NCBI GenBank assembly: GCA_023426125.1
Contig: JAFABI010000090.1
Coordinates: 263,644 to 327,643, forward strand
Direction of reading: 5' to 3'
Origin: Bacillota bacterium
GTDB taxonomy: Bacteria > Bacillota > Clostridia > Acetivibrionales > DTU013
DNA: 64,000 bases
This document shows positions 15,410-24,985 of the stretch, piece by piece (position 1 is the first letter of the stretch; each line of letters opens with the position of its first letter). The notes under the pieces are model-generated. The model was given only the letters and a program-made list of their open reading frames with translations, made no database searches and was not told the origin of the DNA. Position numbers and translations under genes: made by a program.

Positions 15410-18070
15410 TTGAGTATGCACGAAGCAATGTTGAAGAAAAGCATCTATGAAAGCGAAGTACATACCGGTTTAAGCGATAAGGAGGCCGGGAAAAAGCTGC
15501 GGGAGCATGGGCCCAATACCCTGACCGGAAGCAAACGGATATCCGTGTTCCGCATCTTCCTTCAGCAATTCAGCGATTTCATGGTTCTGATCCTGCTGGC
15601 GGCTACCGCCATATCGGCATTGATGGGGGAAATGACCGAGGCTGTTACGATTATTGCTATCGTCGTATTAAATGCGATTCTTGGATTCGTACAGGAATAT
15701 CGAACGGAAAAAACCATGGAAGCCCTTAAAAACCTGGCTGCGCCAACGGCAAAGGTAGTCAGGAGCGGGAAAGCCCAGATCATTCCGGCAGAGCAGATCG
15801 TTCCCGGAGATCTGGTCATTCTTGAAACCGGCGACCGGGTACCTGCAGATGCGTCCCTGGTGGAGAGCAACAACCTGCAGGTGGACGAATCCCTTTTGAC
15901 CGGAGAATCCGTACCCGTTGAGAAGTCGGTCTCCAGGGTGGGAAACAGGCTTTATGATTCCTCACAGAAGGCTTCATCCGTATACATGGGCACGGTTGTA
16001 ACGGGCGGAAGGGCCAGAGCCATCGTCCATGCAACGGGTATGAATACCGAAATGGGCAACATCGCTGGGCTCATACAAAATATTGAAGAAGATGAGACGC
16101 CCCTTCAGAAAAAGCTGAAACATCTCGGAAAGCTCATTGTGGCAGGGTGTATCACGATTTGTGCCATCGTATCCATTACAGGGGTCTTGCGCGGAGAGGA
16201 CCTTTTCAACATGCTGCTGGCGGGTATTAGCCTGGCGGTTGCCGCAGTGCCGGAAGGATTGCCCGCCATTGTAACCATTGCTCTGGCCCTTGGCGTCCAG
16301 AGGATGTTGAAAAGAAACGCGCTGATCAGAAAGCTTCCTGCCGTGGAAACCCTTGGATGCGCCAGCATCATATGCTCCGACAAGACAGGTACCCTGACGG
16401 AAAACAGAATGACCGTGAGAAAGATCTATGCCGGCGGCAGGACATACGAGATAAAGGGGGCCAACGGAAAGAGCGGAGCCTTCTTTGAAGGCATTACAGG
16501 CGTAGATCCTTTGAAGCAGAGCATCCTCAAGCTGAACCTTGAAATAGGAGCCCTTTGCAACAATGCGGAGGTGGAGCAAAAGGAAAAAAATATGTGGGAA
16601 GTGGCCGGAGACCCCACGGAGGGGGCGCTGCTGGTAGCAGCGGCAAAAGCGGGCATGACCAGGAAGGTACTTGATGCATCCTGGTTCAGGATAGAGGAAC
16701 TTCCTTTTGATTCCGACCGGAAATGCATGTCCGTGGTATGTGACGGCCATAAGGGGGAGACGTATGTTTTCACCAAAGGAGCGCCGGATATTATCATAAA
16801 CAAATGTACGAAAGTGTACACCGCTAAAGGCATCGTAGATTTAACGCCGGCCATGAAGGCCGATATAATAAAAACGAATAACCTGCTGGCCGGCGAAGCG
16901 CTGAGGGTATTGGGCATGGCATGCAAGAAGCTGGGTTCGAGAAACTATAAAACCAGGGAACTGGAGAATGAACTGGTTTTTGCCGGCCTTACCGGCATGA
17001 TCGATCCGCCCCGCAAGGAGGCGCTGGATGCAGTCCGCAAGTGCAAAATGGCAGGGATTAAACCGGTAATGATAACGGGTGACCACAAGCTGACAGCGGC
17101 AGCCATTGCGAAGGAACTGGAGATATTATCCGGAAATGACCAGGTATTGACCGGAGCCGAACTGGACCAAATGGATGAAAAAAAGCTGGAAAAGGTCGCT
17201 GAAAATGTCGGAGTATATGCCAGAGTCTCTCCCAAGCACAAGCTCATGATCGTCAGGGTGCTGAAAAAGCTGGGACATGTGGTGGCAATGACCGGCGACG
17301 GTGTAAATGACGCGCCGGCAGTGAAGGAAGCCGATATTGGCGTATCCATGGGGCTTACGGGAACCGATGTCACCAAGGAAGCATCCGCGATGATCCTTAT
17401 GGACGACAACTTCGCCACCATTGTTGCAGCAGTAGAGGAAGGGCGGGTAATCTACAACAATATCAGAAAGTTCATCCGGTATATGCTTGCCTGTAATATC
17501 GGAGAAGTGCTCACCATGTTCCTGGGGATGCTGATAGGACTTCCCATTCCGCTGCTTCCCATACAGATATTATGGGTAAACCTGGTGACGGATGGGCTGC
17601 CTGCGGTCGCCCTGGGCTTTGACCCCCCGGAGAAGGATATTATGCTTCAGCCTCCGAGAGGGTCAAAGGAAAACATATTTTCTCATGGCCTGCTGCGCCT
17701 GATATTGTTCAGGGGCGTTTTCATCGGGCTTACGACCCTGGGCGTATTTGTAAGCATCATGTACCTGGGGAACGGCGTAGAAAGCGCCAGGACGGGAGCT
17801 TTTGCCACGCTGGTGCTGACGCAGCTGATCCATGTCTTCGAATGCAAGTCGGAGCGCAAAAGCATTTTTGAAATCCCCATCCTTAACAACAAGTATCTGA
17901 TCTGGGCGGTATTGTGCTCGCTGGTTATGATCCTGGGCGTGCTTTACATACCGTTCCTGCAAACGGTATTCAGCACGGTGCCGCTGACTTTGACGGAATG
18001 GATGATCATAGGGGGCTTAAGCTTCTTAGGGCCGGTCACGGCCAGCTTCTTCAGGCCAGGGAAGAGGTAA
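15410..18070 (+). CDS. P-type Ca2+-transporting ATPase
   Basis: An 886-residue type II P-type ATPase of the SERCA/PMR1 kind. Order: N-terminal cation-ATPase domain, TGES dephosphorylation motif (LTGESVPVEKS), ion-binding TM4 motif AVPEGLPA (P281), phosphorylation site DKTGTLT (D324), nucleotide domain, hinge TGDGVNDAPAVKEADIG, and a C-terminal six-helix block containing NLVTDGLPAVALGFD. PEGLP with N/D in TM6 points to calcium export from the cytoplasm. TTG at 15410 is preferred, seven bases after AGAGGTG; ATG at 15416 is the alternative. It has its own terminator. Confidence 0.92.
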   Translation: MSMHEAMLKKSIYESEVHTGLSDKEAGKKLREHGPNTLTGSKRISVFRIFLQQFSDFMVLILLAATAISALMGEMTEAVTIIAIVVLNAILGFVQEYRTEKTMEALKNLAAPTAKVVRSGKAQIIPAEQIVPGDLVILETGDRVPADASLVESNNLQVDESLLTGESVPVEKSVSRVGNRLYDSSQKASSVYMGTVVTGGRARAIVHATGMNTEMGNIAGLIQNIEEDETPLQKKLKHLGKLIVAGCITICAIVSITGVLRGEDLFNMLLAGISLAVAAVPEGLPAIVTIALALGVQRMLKRNALIRKLPAVETLGCASIICSDKTGTLTENRMTVRKIYAGGRTYEIKGANGKSGAFFEGITGVDPLKQSILKLNLEIGALCNNAEVEQKEKNMWEVAGDPTEGALLVAAAKAGMTRKVLDASWFRIEELPFDSDRKCMSVVCDGHKGETYVFTKGAPDIIINKCTKVYTAKGIVDLTPAMKADIIKTNNLLAGEALRVLGMACKKLGSRNYKTRELENELVFAGLTGMIDPPRKEALDAVRKCKMAGIKPVMITGDHKLTAAAIAKELEILSGNDQVLTGAELDQMDEKKLEKVAENVGVYARVSPKHKLMIVRVLKKLGHVVAMTGDGVNDAPAVKEADIGVSMGLTGTDVTKEASAMILMDDNFATIVAAVEEGRVIYNNIRKFIRYMLACNIGEVLTMFLGMLIGLPIPLLPIQILWVNLVTDGLPAVALGFDPPEKDIMLQPPRGSKENIFSHGLLRLILFRGVFIGLTTLGVFVSIMYLGNGVESARTGAFATLVLTQLIHVFECKSERKSIFEIPILNNKYLIWAVLCSLVMILGVLYIPFLQTVFSTVPLTLTEWMIIGGLSFLGPVTASFFRPGKR

Positions 18071-18126
18071 CGGTAATTCAAGACCCTTTTTTGCACACCA
18101 CAATCATGAATAGAATGCAGGCTTGT

Positions 18127-18180
18127 AAACAACCTCCGTATTGGATACAATAGGAATGAAACCAATATGGAGGTTGTTTT
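18127..18180 (+). terminator. Terminator after the Ca2+-ATPase gene
   Basis: An 18-bp stem (AAACAACCTCCGTATTGG / CCAATATGGAGGTTGTTT, one G-U pair) with a 17-base loop and a short T-run. Confidence 0.85.
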
Positions 18181-18266
18181 GCTAAAGAAAAATACTTGTC
18201 CTGGTTGATTCGTCAATAAGACAAAATACATTGGATAAAGGGAATTGCCCGGAAAGGATCTATCGG

Positions 18267-18941
18267 ATGGAAAAGTTTGTTCCGGAAATCGAGGGGAACC
18301 TCAGAAAGCATATGGTGAAAATCCCTGAAGTAATACAGCATGTGAGCGGCATAAGGATTTTTGGGAAGCTCATAAAATCCATTGTTTTTTCCACGGATGT
18401 CGCTATCATAAAAAATTGCAATGCCAATGCGGTGATCGCCGTATACCCTTTTACCCCGCAGCCCATTATTACCCATTCCATTATAAGCGCTTCGGACATC
18501 CCGGTTTTTTGCGGCGTCGGAGGAGGAACCACCACCGGAAAACGAGTGGTTAACCTGGCGATGGATGCGGAATTCCAGGGGGCAATCGGCGTAGTGGTGA
18601 ATGCCCCTACATCGAACGAAGTTGTTATCAGGCTCCGGGAGAAGATCGACATTCCCATCGTAGTTACCGTTGTATCCGAGAAAACGGATTTAAAAAAGCG
18701 TTTGGAGGCCGGAACCACCATCTTCAATGTATCGGGCGGAGCCAAAACGGCGGCAATCGTCAAAATGATCCGGGAACAGTATCCCGAAGTCCCGGTGATA
18801 GCAACGGGAGGCCCTACGGATGAAAGCATCCTTGAGACGATTGAAGCGGGGGCTAACGCAATTACCTATACGCCTCCCACCTGCGGCGAAATATTCAAAA
18901 AGATGATGAACAAGTACCGGGGAGAGACGGATATTGTGTAA
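18267..18941 (+). CDS. Conserved TIM-barrel protein, function unassigned
   Basis: A 224-residue soluble protein. It is rich in beta-strand/alpha-helix alternation and carries barrel-like phosphate-binding loops: NVSGGAKTAA (about residue 160) and VIATGGPTDES followed by GANAITYTPP. These resemble ribulose-phosphate-binding barrels (ThiG or nitropropane dioxygenase-like), and homologues are sometimes called simply 'hydrolase'. ATG at 18267 follows AAAGGA; a TTG at 18231 in frame lacks support. It has its own terminator and no obvious partner. The proximity to the Ca2+-ATPase may be accidental. Confidence 0.7.
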   Translation: MEKFVPEIEGNLRKHMVKIPEVIQHVSGIRIFGKLIKSIVFSTDVAIIKNCNANAVIAVYPFTPQPIITHSIISASDIPVFCGVGGGTTTGKRVVNLAMDAEFQGAIGVVVNAPTSNEVVIRLREKIDIPIVVTVVSEKTDLKKRLEAGTTIFNVSGGAKTAAIVKMIREQYPEVPVIATGGPTDESILETIEAGANAITYTPPTCGEIFKKMMNKYRGETDIV

Positions 18942-19039
18942 GGCAGTCTGCAGGCGTTGAGGTGAAACACTGTAGATAAAGTAATGGAAATAAATTTTCC
19001 TTGAAAAGAAAATTGAAAAAATATATAATGATTTTGCTG

Positions 19040-19073
19040 AAAAGGCCTGAACAATTTTTAACAGGCTTTTTTT
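19040..19073 (+). terminator. Terminator after the TIM-barrel gene
   Basis: AAAAGGCCTG pairs with CAGGCTTTTT (one G-U) around a 12-base loop and runs into seven Ts. Confidence 0.75.
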
Positions 19074-19087
19074 ACAATTGTATATTG

Positions 19088-19140
19088 CTGCGGTGGCGAA
19101 ACATTCCATCGGATAGGTTTTAATGTTTGTTTCTCCGCAG
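19088..19140 (+). other. Imperfect hairpin in the leader of the Gld-like operon
   Basis: CTGCGG/CCGCAG and GAAACATT/AATGTTT(g) form two stacked stems. The 315 bases between 18942 and 19256 hold only the terminator, this stem and the palindromes below; no gene is seen. Confidence 0.4.
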
Positions 19141-19214
19141 TATATGTTACAGTTTGTTCACAATTTATTAAAATGTATTTTGCATAATTAAAATGCGTAA
19201 ATGCGTTCAACAGG

Positions 19215-19242
19215 GGGAACGGTTTGTTCCCTAACATGTTAG
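19215..19242. promoter_or_regulatory. Adjacent dyads just before the ABC ATPase ribosome site
   Basis: GGGAAC-GGTTT-GTTCCC is followed directly by the perfect 12-bp palindrome CTAACATGTTAG, ending 14 bases before the start codon. Possible operator or translational control structure; no regulator is next door. Confidence 0.4.
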
Positions 19243-19256
19243 CAGGGGGGAAAGCG

Positions 19257-20207
19257 ATGATAGAGATTCAGAATTTGACCAAGCGATATGGTCAAATAAA
19301 GGCTGTCAACAATCTTAATTTTACAGTGGAAAAGGGCGAAATACTTGGTTTCCTTGGGCCGAACGGCGCCGGTAAATCGACGACGATGAACATCATCACC
19401 GGTTATCTGCCGTCAAGCGATGGCACGGTAAAGGTCTGCGGCTATGATATCATGGAAAATCCCAAGGAAGTCAAGAAACGCATAGGATACCTGCCTGAAC
19501 AACCGCCGGTATACATGGATATGACCGTCAAGGATTATCTCAATTTCGTATCCGATTTGAAAATGGTGGATAAAAAGAACAGGAAGAGCCAGCTCAGCGA
19601 TATCATGGAGCTGGTAAAGATCGGCGACCACAGGAACAGGCTTATCAAGAACCTCTCCAAGGGGTACAAGCAGAGAGTCGGTCTGGCACAGTCACTGATC
19701 GGAAGCCCGGAAGTCCTTATACTGGACGAGCCTACCGTAGGTCTTGACCCCAAGCAGATTATCGAAATCAGAAAACTGATCAAAGCTCTGGGTAAGGAGC
19801 ATACCATCATCCTCAGCTCGCACATTCTGCCTGAAGTCAGTGCTGTGTGTGAACGTGTTGTAATCATTAACAAAGGTGAAATCGCTGCCATAGACACGCC
19901 GGAGAACCTTTCCAAAGGCTTCGGGACAGCTTCAAAGCTGCTTGTCACCGTAGCAGGACCCAAAAATTCAGTCCTTAACACCATAAAGGAGATCTATGGC
20001 GTTAAGTATGTGGAGCCGGGTATTGACAAGGAAAAAGACGTCCTCAGTTATGTGGTGGAGTCCGACAAGGAAATTGATATCAGAAAGCCGTTGTTCTTTG
20101 CCCTTGCAAAGGTCGGATATCCCATCCTTGAATTGAAATCTCTCGATATGACGCTGGAAGACATCTTCCTGCAAATCGTCACTCAGGAAAAGGAGGAGGC
20201 TGTGTAA
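19257..20207 (+). CDS. ABC transporter ATPase (GldA-like)
   Basis: A 316-residue ATPase with Walker A GPNGAGKST, a Q-loop GYLPEQPP, signature LSKGYKQR, Walker B VLILDEPT and the D-loop GLDP. The C-terminal 100 residues are the extension typical of ABC-2 exporter ATPases (CcmA/GldA/NatA). ATG at 19257 is preceded by AGGGGGG. It is the first gene of a four-gene operon with an ABC-2 permease, a GldG-like protein and a DUF4340 protein, an arrangement shared with gliding-motility-like ABC systems but common in non-gliding bacteria, where the cargo is unknown. Confidence 0.92.
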   Translation: MIEIQNLTKRYGQIKAVNNLNFTVEKGEILGFLGPNGAGKSTTMNIITGYLPSSDGTVKVCGYDIMENPKEVKKRIGYLPEQPPVYMDMTVKDYLNFVSDLKMVDKKNRKSQLSDIMELVKIGDHRNRLIKNLSKGYKQRVGLAQSLIGSPEVLILDEPTVGLDPKQIIEIRKLIKALGKEHTIILSSHILPEVSAVCERVVIINKGEIAAIDTPENLSKGFGTASKLLVTVAGPKNSVLNTIKEIYGVKYVEPGIDKEKDVLSYVVESDKEIDIRKPLFFALAKVGYPILELKSLDMTLEDIFLQIVTQEKEEAV

Positions 20208-20209
20208 TT

Positions 20210-20917
20210 ATGGCTGCAATATTCTGGAAGGAAGTAAAATCCTATTTTTATTCGCCTATCGCCTATGTATTGATCGGCTTGTTTATCGTATTGACGTCGA
20301 TATTCTTTACTTTCGGTAATTTGCTCAGCATGAGCGGAGAATTTCTCGGCGTTCTGGCGAATGCAATCGTATTTCTGGTATTTATCATCCCGATCCTGAC
20401 CATGAAAATCATGGCGGAGGACAGGAAAAACGGCACCGAGGTGTTGCTTATCACTTCACCGGCCAGCATAACGTCAATCGTTATCGGGAAATTTTTGGCC
20501 TCTTACTTTGTTTATGTGGTCCTGACGGTTATCACCTTTATTTATCCCATTATACTGGTTGCTTTCGGGGGACAGTTCACACCTTCCATGGTAGGCGGCT
20601 ATATAGGCTTCCTGCTTTTGGGCGCGGCGTTCATTTCTGTCGGAATATTTGCGTCGGCCCTTACCGAAAGCCAGGTAATCGCTGCCATTATCGGTATCGT
20701 GAGCCTTTTCGTCATGTATATCGCCGGCTCCATCAGCACCTCCATTGGCGGCGTTGTTGGAAAGATCCTGGACTGGTTCTCTCTGCTTAACAGGTATGAC
20801 GAATTCAGCAGGGGTATCCTGGGGCTGGGACCTGTAGTCTATTATCTCAGCTTCGTGGTGGTATTCCTGTTCATAACGGTTAGAATCATAGAAAAAAGAC
20901 GTTGGAGTCAGGGGTGA
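20210..20917 (+). CDS. ABC-2 type permease (GldF-like)
   Basis: A 235-residue membrane protein with six hydrophobic segments and the usual ABC-2 start (MAAIFWKEVKSYFYSPIAYV), followed by MKIMAEDRKNGTEVLLITSP, a typical cytoplasmic loop of this family. It starts two bases after the ATPase stop and ends five bases before the next gene, so all are co-translated. It would form the membrane channel with the ATPase. Confidence 0.9.
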   Translation: MAAIFWKEVKSYFYSPIAYVLIGLFIVLTSIFFTFGNLLSMSGEFLGVLANAIVFLVFIIPILTMKIMAEDRKNGTEVLLITSPASITSIVIGKFLASYFVYVVLTVITFIYPIILVAFGGQFTPSMVGGYIGFLLLGAAFISVGIFASALTESQVIAAIIGIVSLFVMYIAGSISTSIGGVVGKILDWFSLLNRYDEFSRGILGLGPVVYYLSFVVVFLFITVRIIEKRRWSQG

Positions 20918-20922
20918 TTGAA

Positions 20923-22389
20923 ATGGATAAAATTATAAAAGCATTAAAGAACCTTTTTAACAAAAGAAGCTTGAAATACGGTTCGAATTCCATCATCTTG
21001 ATCGCCGCGGTTGTGGGCATCGCGATTCTGGTGAACGTATTGGTGGGTATGGCCGACCTGAAGCTGGACCTGACCTCCAACAAGCTGTATTCCTTAACGG
21101 ATGTCACCAAGAATGTGCTGAAGGACCTGAAGCAGGATGTCACCATCATAGGGCTTTTTGACGATGGCCAAATAGCTTCCGGCGATCAGTATAAAGAAGT
21201 TACTGATTTACTGGGCCTGTATCAGAAAAACAGCCATATAAAGTTAGAGTATATTGATCCGGATAAGAGTCCGGGGATCATTAAGGAACTGGATGACCAA
21301 AATACACTGGATCTGGAAAAGGGCGACTTTGTCATTAAAAGTACGGTTAATGAAAAAGAAAAGAAGAAAAAGCTGGCGTATTCCGACCTTTTCGATGTAT
21401 ATTTCGACCAGCAGACCTTCCAGCAGTCTATAACCGGCTCCATTGCAGAGCAGGGCTTTACTGGGGCCATTAAATATGTAACCTCGGAAAAGACTCCGGT
21501 GGTATATTTTACCGAAGGCCATAATGAAATAGGCGTAGACAGTGATTATACCATGGTTAAGCAATTCCTTGAAGCCAACAATTACGAGGTTAAAACCATA
21601 AACCTCACCACTGCCGGAAAAATGCCGGAGGATGCTGAAATCGTAGTAGTGGCGGCTCCCAAAAACGACCTTTCCATGCAGGAGAGGAATGTCGTAGAGG
21701 GATATCTGAAGGCAGGCGGCAAAGCGGTATTCATGTTTGACTACCTCTCAGGGGATCCTGATTTCAATAATTTCAACGCTCTTTTAAGCACCTACAACGT
21801 AGCAGTCAATTACGACAAAGTGAAAGAAACGGATGCAAGCAAGCATGCGCCGGATGATGAATACACCATTTTACTGAATGTAAGCGGTAATGCCATAATC
21901 CCACAGAGTACTCAGGTGGTTTTAAAGGATTCCAGAAGTGTCAGCATTTTAAAAAATGTAAAGGAATATATCACCACCACATCTCTGATCACAACCAATA
22001 GTACGGCTGTCGGCGAAGCTGCCAGCGCATCCAGGGGTGAAAATGTACAGGGGCCTCTTGACATTGCGGTTGCTGTGGAAAATAAGGGCGGAGCCGTAGC
22101 TTCCAAAATACTTGTAATGGGAAATGCGTCATTTGTCAGCGACAGTGCGGCACAATCCCCGCAATTCGCCAACTACTATCAGTATGGCGCCACATTCTTT
22201 GTACAATCTTTAAACTGGATGTTTGACAAAAAAGATGAGGTTGTAGTGCCCGCGAAGAATTACGAGTCGATACAAATCAATATATCCCAGCTGCAGGCCA
22301 CGGTGATGGGGGTCGTTGTTGTCATAGTAATTCCGCTCATCATACTGGGAACCGGTTTGTTCGTCTTCCTGAGGAGGAGGCATTTATGA
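20923..22389 (+). CDS. GldG-like ABC-associated protein
   Basis: A 488-residue protein with an N-terminal membrane segment (IILIAAVVGIAILVNVLVGM), a large extracytoplasmic part and a C-terminal membrane anchor (VMGVVVVIVIPLIILGTGLFVF) ending in RRRHL. The segment DLTSNKLYSLTDVTKNVLK is characteristic of the GldG / ABC_transp_aux family. ATG at 20923 follows GGGGTGA; an in-frame GTG 21 bases earlier is inside the previous gene. It probably acts as an extracytoplasmic accessory domain of the exporter. Confidence 0.88.
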   Translation: MDKIIKALKNLFNKRSLKYGSNSIILIAAVVGIAILVNVLVGMADLKLDLTSNKLYSLTDVTKNVLKDLKQDVTIIGLFDDGQIASGDQYKEVTDLLGLYQKNSHIKLEYIDPDKSPGIIKELDDQNTLDLEKGDFVIKSTVNEKEKKKKLAYSDLFDVYFDQQTFQQSITGSIAEQGFTGAIKYVTSEKTPVVYFTEGHNEIGVDSDYTMVKQFLEANNYEVKTINLTTAGKMPEDAEIVVVAAPKNDLSMQERNVVEGYLKAGGKAVFMFDYLSGDPDFNNFNALLSTYNVAVNYDKVKETDASKHAPDDEYTILLNVSGNAIIPQSTQVVLKDSRSVSILKNVKEYITTTSLITTNSTAVGEAASASRGENVQGPLDIAVAVENKGGAVASKILVMGNASFVSDSAAQSPQFANYYQYGATFFVQSLNWMFDKKDEVVVPAKNYESIQINISQLQATVMGVVVVIVIPLIILGTGLFVFLRRRHL

Positions 22390-23786
22390 AATTATATAGG
22401 AATGCCATTATCCTGGTCGTTGTTGTAGCCCTGCTGGGTGGAGCGTATTTTTTCATCAGCAAGAACAAGAAACCTGATGATAGCGGCGTGAGTGATGTGG
22501 AAACCATAAGGGTGCTGGACTATACCACGGATAAGCTTGAGAAGGTGACCCTTGAGAATACGGAGGGCACCTTTGTAATCCAGAAAAAGGATACGGAATG
22601 GGAGCTGATCTCTCCCACAGACTTTAAGGCGGATAAAAGTAAACTGAGCAGCATCGCCATCAATGCTTCCTCTGTTATCGCCGATAAGGTGGTTGAGGAG
22701 GATGCCCAGGATCTTTCGATTTACGGACTTGACAAGCCTGTGCAGGTCACTCTGAAGATCACCGACGGGACTGAAAAGACCCTGCAGATAGGCAGCCAGA
22801 CGCCTACAAAAGGAGGCTATTACTGCAAGCTTAAGGACAGCGGCAAGGTATATGTTATAGGCACCTATACTTCCGAAGCCTTGCTTATCAGCAGGCTGGA
22901 GCTTAAGGACAAGACACTTTACACTTTGAAATCCGAGGATATTATTTCGGTATCCATGGACAGAAAAGGCGGCAGCTTGTTCAAAGCACAGAAGAACGGC
23001 GATGTCGACTGGCAAATGCTGTCCCCTGTACAGGGCAATATGAATACCACCGCTTTAAGTCCGATGATCGAGGCGCTTACGGCGACGGCGGTATCGGAAT
23101 ATATTGAAGAAAATGCGTCGGACCTTTCAAAATATGGATTGGCAAATCCTGCCTATGTATTTGAGTACGCTACCTCGACTGCAAGCTACAAGCTGCTGCT
23201 GGGAAGCGAAAAGGAAAAAGGCTCTCTGATCTATGCAAAACTGGAAGGCTCCAATGATGTATTCACGATCAGCGAGAGCGCATATACTTTCCTTGACAAG
23301 CCTTTAAAGGAGATTCTGGAGGTGTTCGCCTATATCGTGAACATTGACCAGGTCACCAAAATAGAGCTTACAATGGATGGGAAAACCACTGTTTTCGGTC
23401 TGGATGTATATAAAGATGCAGAAGGGAATTCCGATACCGACAAGGATAAGTTCACGATGAACGAAAAGGATGCGTCCATGAAGGATGAGAATGACAAGCA
23501 GCCCTTCAGGACTTTCTACCAGGCGCTGATAGGCATCGGGCTGGATGAGATTGAACCGGGCGACGTGCCCATGGGTACGCCGGAAATCACCATTAAGTAC
23601 TACCTGAAGTCTTCTCCCGGAACCATGAAGGTAGACTTTGTTTCCAAGGATGCCAATTACTATTCTGTTTACAGGAATGACAAATACACCGGCATCCTTA
23701 TAAAGAAAAACAAGCAGGATTTTGGCGTTGAGGGTATGAAAGACTCCTTCAAGATTCTTGAAGAAGCTGTCAATGCACAGAAATAA
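22386..23786 (+). CDS. DUF4340 domain protein, membrane-anchored
   Basis: A 466-residue protein with one N-terminal anchor (AIILVVVVALLGGAYFFI) and a long extracytoplasmic beta-rich region. The DUF4340 feature is a repeated module: DLSIYGLDKPVQVTLKITDG near residue 115 and DLSKYGLANPAYVFEYA near residue 245 are clearly two copies of the same unit. It overlaps the GldG-like gene by four bases (ATGA) behind GGAGGAGG. In such operons this protein is assumed to work with the ABC complex outside the cell membrane; its biochemical role is not known. Confidence 0.88.
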   Translation: MKLYRNAIILVVVVALLGGAYFFISKNKKPDDSGVSDVETIRVLDYTTDKLEKVTLENTEGTFVIQKKDTEWELISPTDFKADKSKLSSIAINASSVIADKVVEEDAQDLSIYGLDKPVQVTLKITDGTEKTLQIGSQTPTKGGYYCKLKDSGKVYVIGTYTSEALLISRLELKDKTLYTLKSEDIISVSMDRKGGSLFKAQKNGDVDWQMLSPVQGNMNTTALSPMIEALTATAVSEYIEENASDLSKYGLANPAYVFEYATSTASYKLLLGSEKEKGSLIYAKLEGSNDVFTISESAYTFLDKPLKEILEVFAYIVNIDQVTKIELTMDGKTTVFGLDVYKDAEGNSDTDKDKFTMNEKDASMKDENDKQPFRTFYQALIGIGLDEIEPGDVPMGTPEITIKYYLKSSPGTMKVDFVSKDANYYSVYRNDKYTGILIKKNKQDFGVEGMKDSFKILEEAVNAQK

Positions 23787-23860
23787 GGCGCATGAGATGC
23801 AGGCGTTGGCCGCCCCTGCAATGTAACAATGACAAAAATGGATAGGTATAAGCATTTATG

Positions 23861-23913
23861 AACAACCCCTGACATAGAATTATATTAATCTTATGTCAGG
23901 GGTTGTTTTTTTT
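23861..23913 (+). terminator. Strong terminator after the Gld-like operon
   Basis: A perfect 16-bp stem (AACAACCCCTGACATA / TATGTCAGGGGTTGTT) is followed by eight Ts. It overlaps the likely start of the next gene. Confidence 0.92.
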
Positions 23914-24976
23914 GTCGGAGGAATTCAAAAACATCGTCAAGGTAGCCAGCATTTATATGGCTACCATCATAGGGGCCGGGTTTGCTTCGGGACAGGAAAT
24001 ACTGCAGTTTTTTTCCAGGTATTTCGAAGGCGGCTTCTATGGAATCGTCCTGGCGGGACTCCTGTTTTCCGCTATTGGCTATATCGTCCTGGACAGGGTG
24101 TATAAGGACAGGATAAAAGACTATGACGAATTTGTTTTCCCAGCCTTCGGATGGCTTATGGGGTGGATCGTAGAAATAGCCGCCACCCTGTTTATGCTCT
24201 GTCTCTTTTGCGTAATGATCGCCGGTTCCAGCAGGGTGCTTACCGAAAAGCTTGGTATTCCTGCGGAATATTCCGCGCTCATTATGTGTTTCCTGAGCAT
24301 GGTTTTCATTCTAACCAGCATAAAAGGGATTGTCACCCTCAGCACGGTTGTAACGCCTATCCTTGTCGCCGGCATTCTGCTGGCAGGCTTTTATATCATT
24401 ACCTGCAGGGATACCTCGGTTTTCAATGCTTTTACCTGGTTTAAGGCTGCCACTGACAACTGGTTTTTTTCTGCCCTGCTCTATGTAAGCTATAACTGCC
24501 TGATGTCCGTCGTCGTAATGAGCAGCCTTCTGCCTTACCTGAAAACCCGGCGTACCGGCAAAATCGGTGGGGTGATCGGCGGGATGCTGCTTTGTCTTGT
24601 TGCCCTCGTGCTGAATACCGCCTTGTTTTCTTACAACCCCGATCTCGTGGAAAAGGAGCTTCCCGTCCTTGGAATCCTCGGCGATTACAGCAATGTCCTC
24701 AGTGCCCTTTATGCCATTGTTCTGTGGCTCGCCATGCTGTTATCCTCCGTAACCTCCGGTTTTTGTTTTGTAGACCGGGTTAGCAGCAAGCTGCACATTA
24801 ACCGGCGGATTATGACTGTAATCATATGCGCTGTCGCGATACCTGTTTCCTCCCTTGGCTTTTCCAATTTGATCGCCGGCATTTATCCCATCTTCGGTTA
24901 TGTCGGCCTTTTTATGGTGTTTTCCATATTGATTTCGGGCTTGAGGCTCATTCCTGCAAGGATAAGAAGAAAGTAG
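23912..24976 (+). CDS. YkvI-like membrane protein (APC superfamily)
   Basis: A 354-residue, roughly ten-helix membrane protein. The N-terminal segment IVKVASIYMATIIGAGFASGQEI matches the YkvI family pattern (a glycine-rich GAGFASG in TM1, as in APC-fold transporters). The start is uncertain: TTG at 23912 (reading MSEEFKN) is the best candidate because homology begins almost at once; its only upstream purine-rich site, AGGGG, lies inside the terminator stem. TTG at 23903 is possible. The transported compound, if any, is unknown. Confidence 0.82.
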   Translation: MSEEFKNIVKVASIYMATIIGAGFASGQEILQFFSRYFEGGFYGIVLAGLLFSAIGYIVLDRVYKDRIKDYDEFVFPAFGWLMGWIVEIAATLFMLCLFCVMIAGSSRVLTEKLGIPAEYSALIMCFLSMVFILTSIKGIVTLSTVVTPILVAGILLAGFYIITCRDTSVFNAFTWFKAATDNWFFSALLYVSYNCLMSVVVMSSLLPYLKTRRTGKIGGVIGGMLLCLVALVLNTALFSYNPDLVEKELPVLGILGDYSNVLSALYAIVLWLAMLLSSVTSGFCFVDRVSSKLHINRRIMTVIICAVAIPVSSLGFSNLIAGIYPIFGYVGLFMVFSILISGLRLIPARIRRK

Positions 24977-24985
24977 GGGGCAAAA

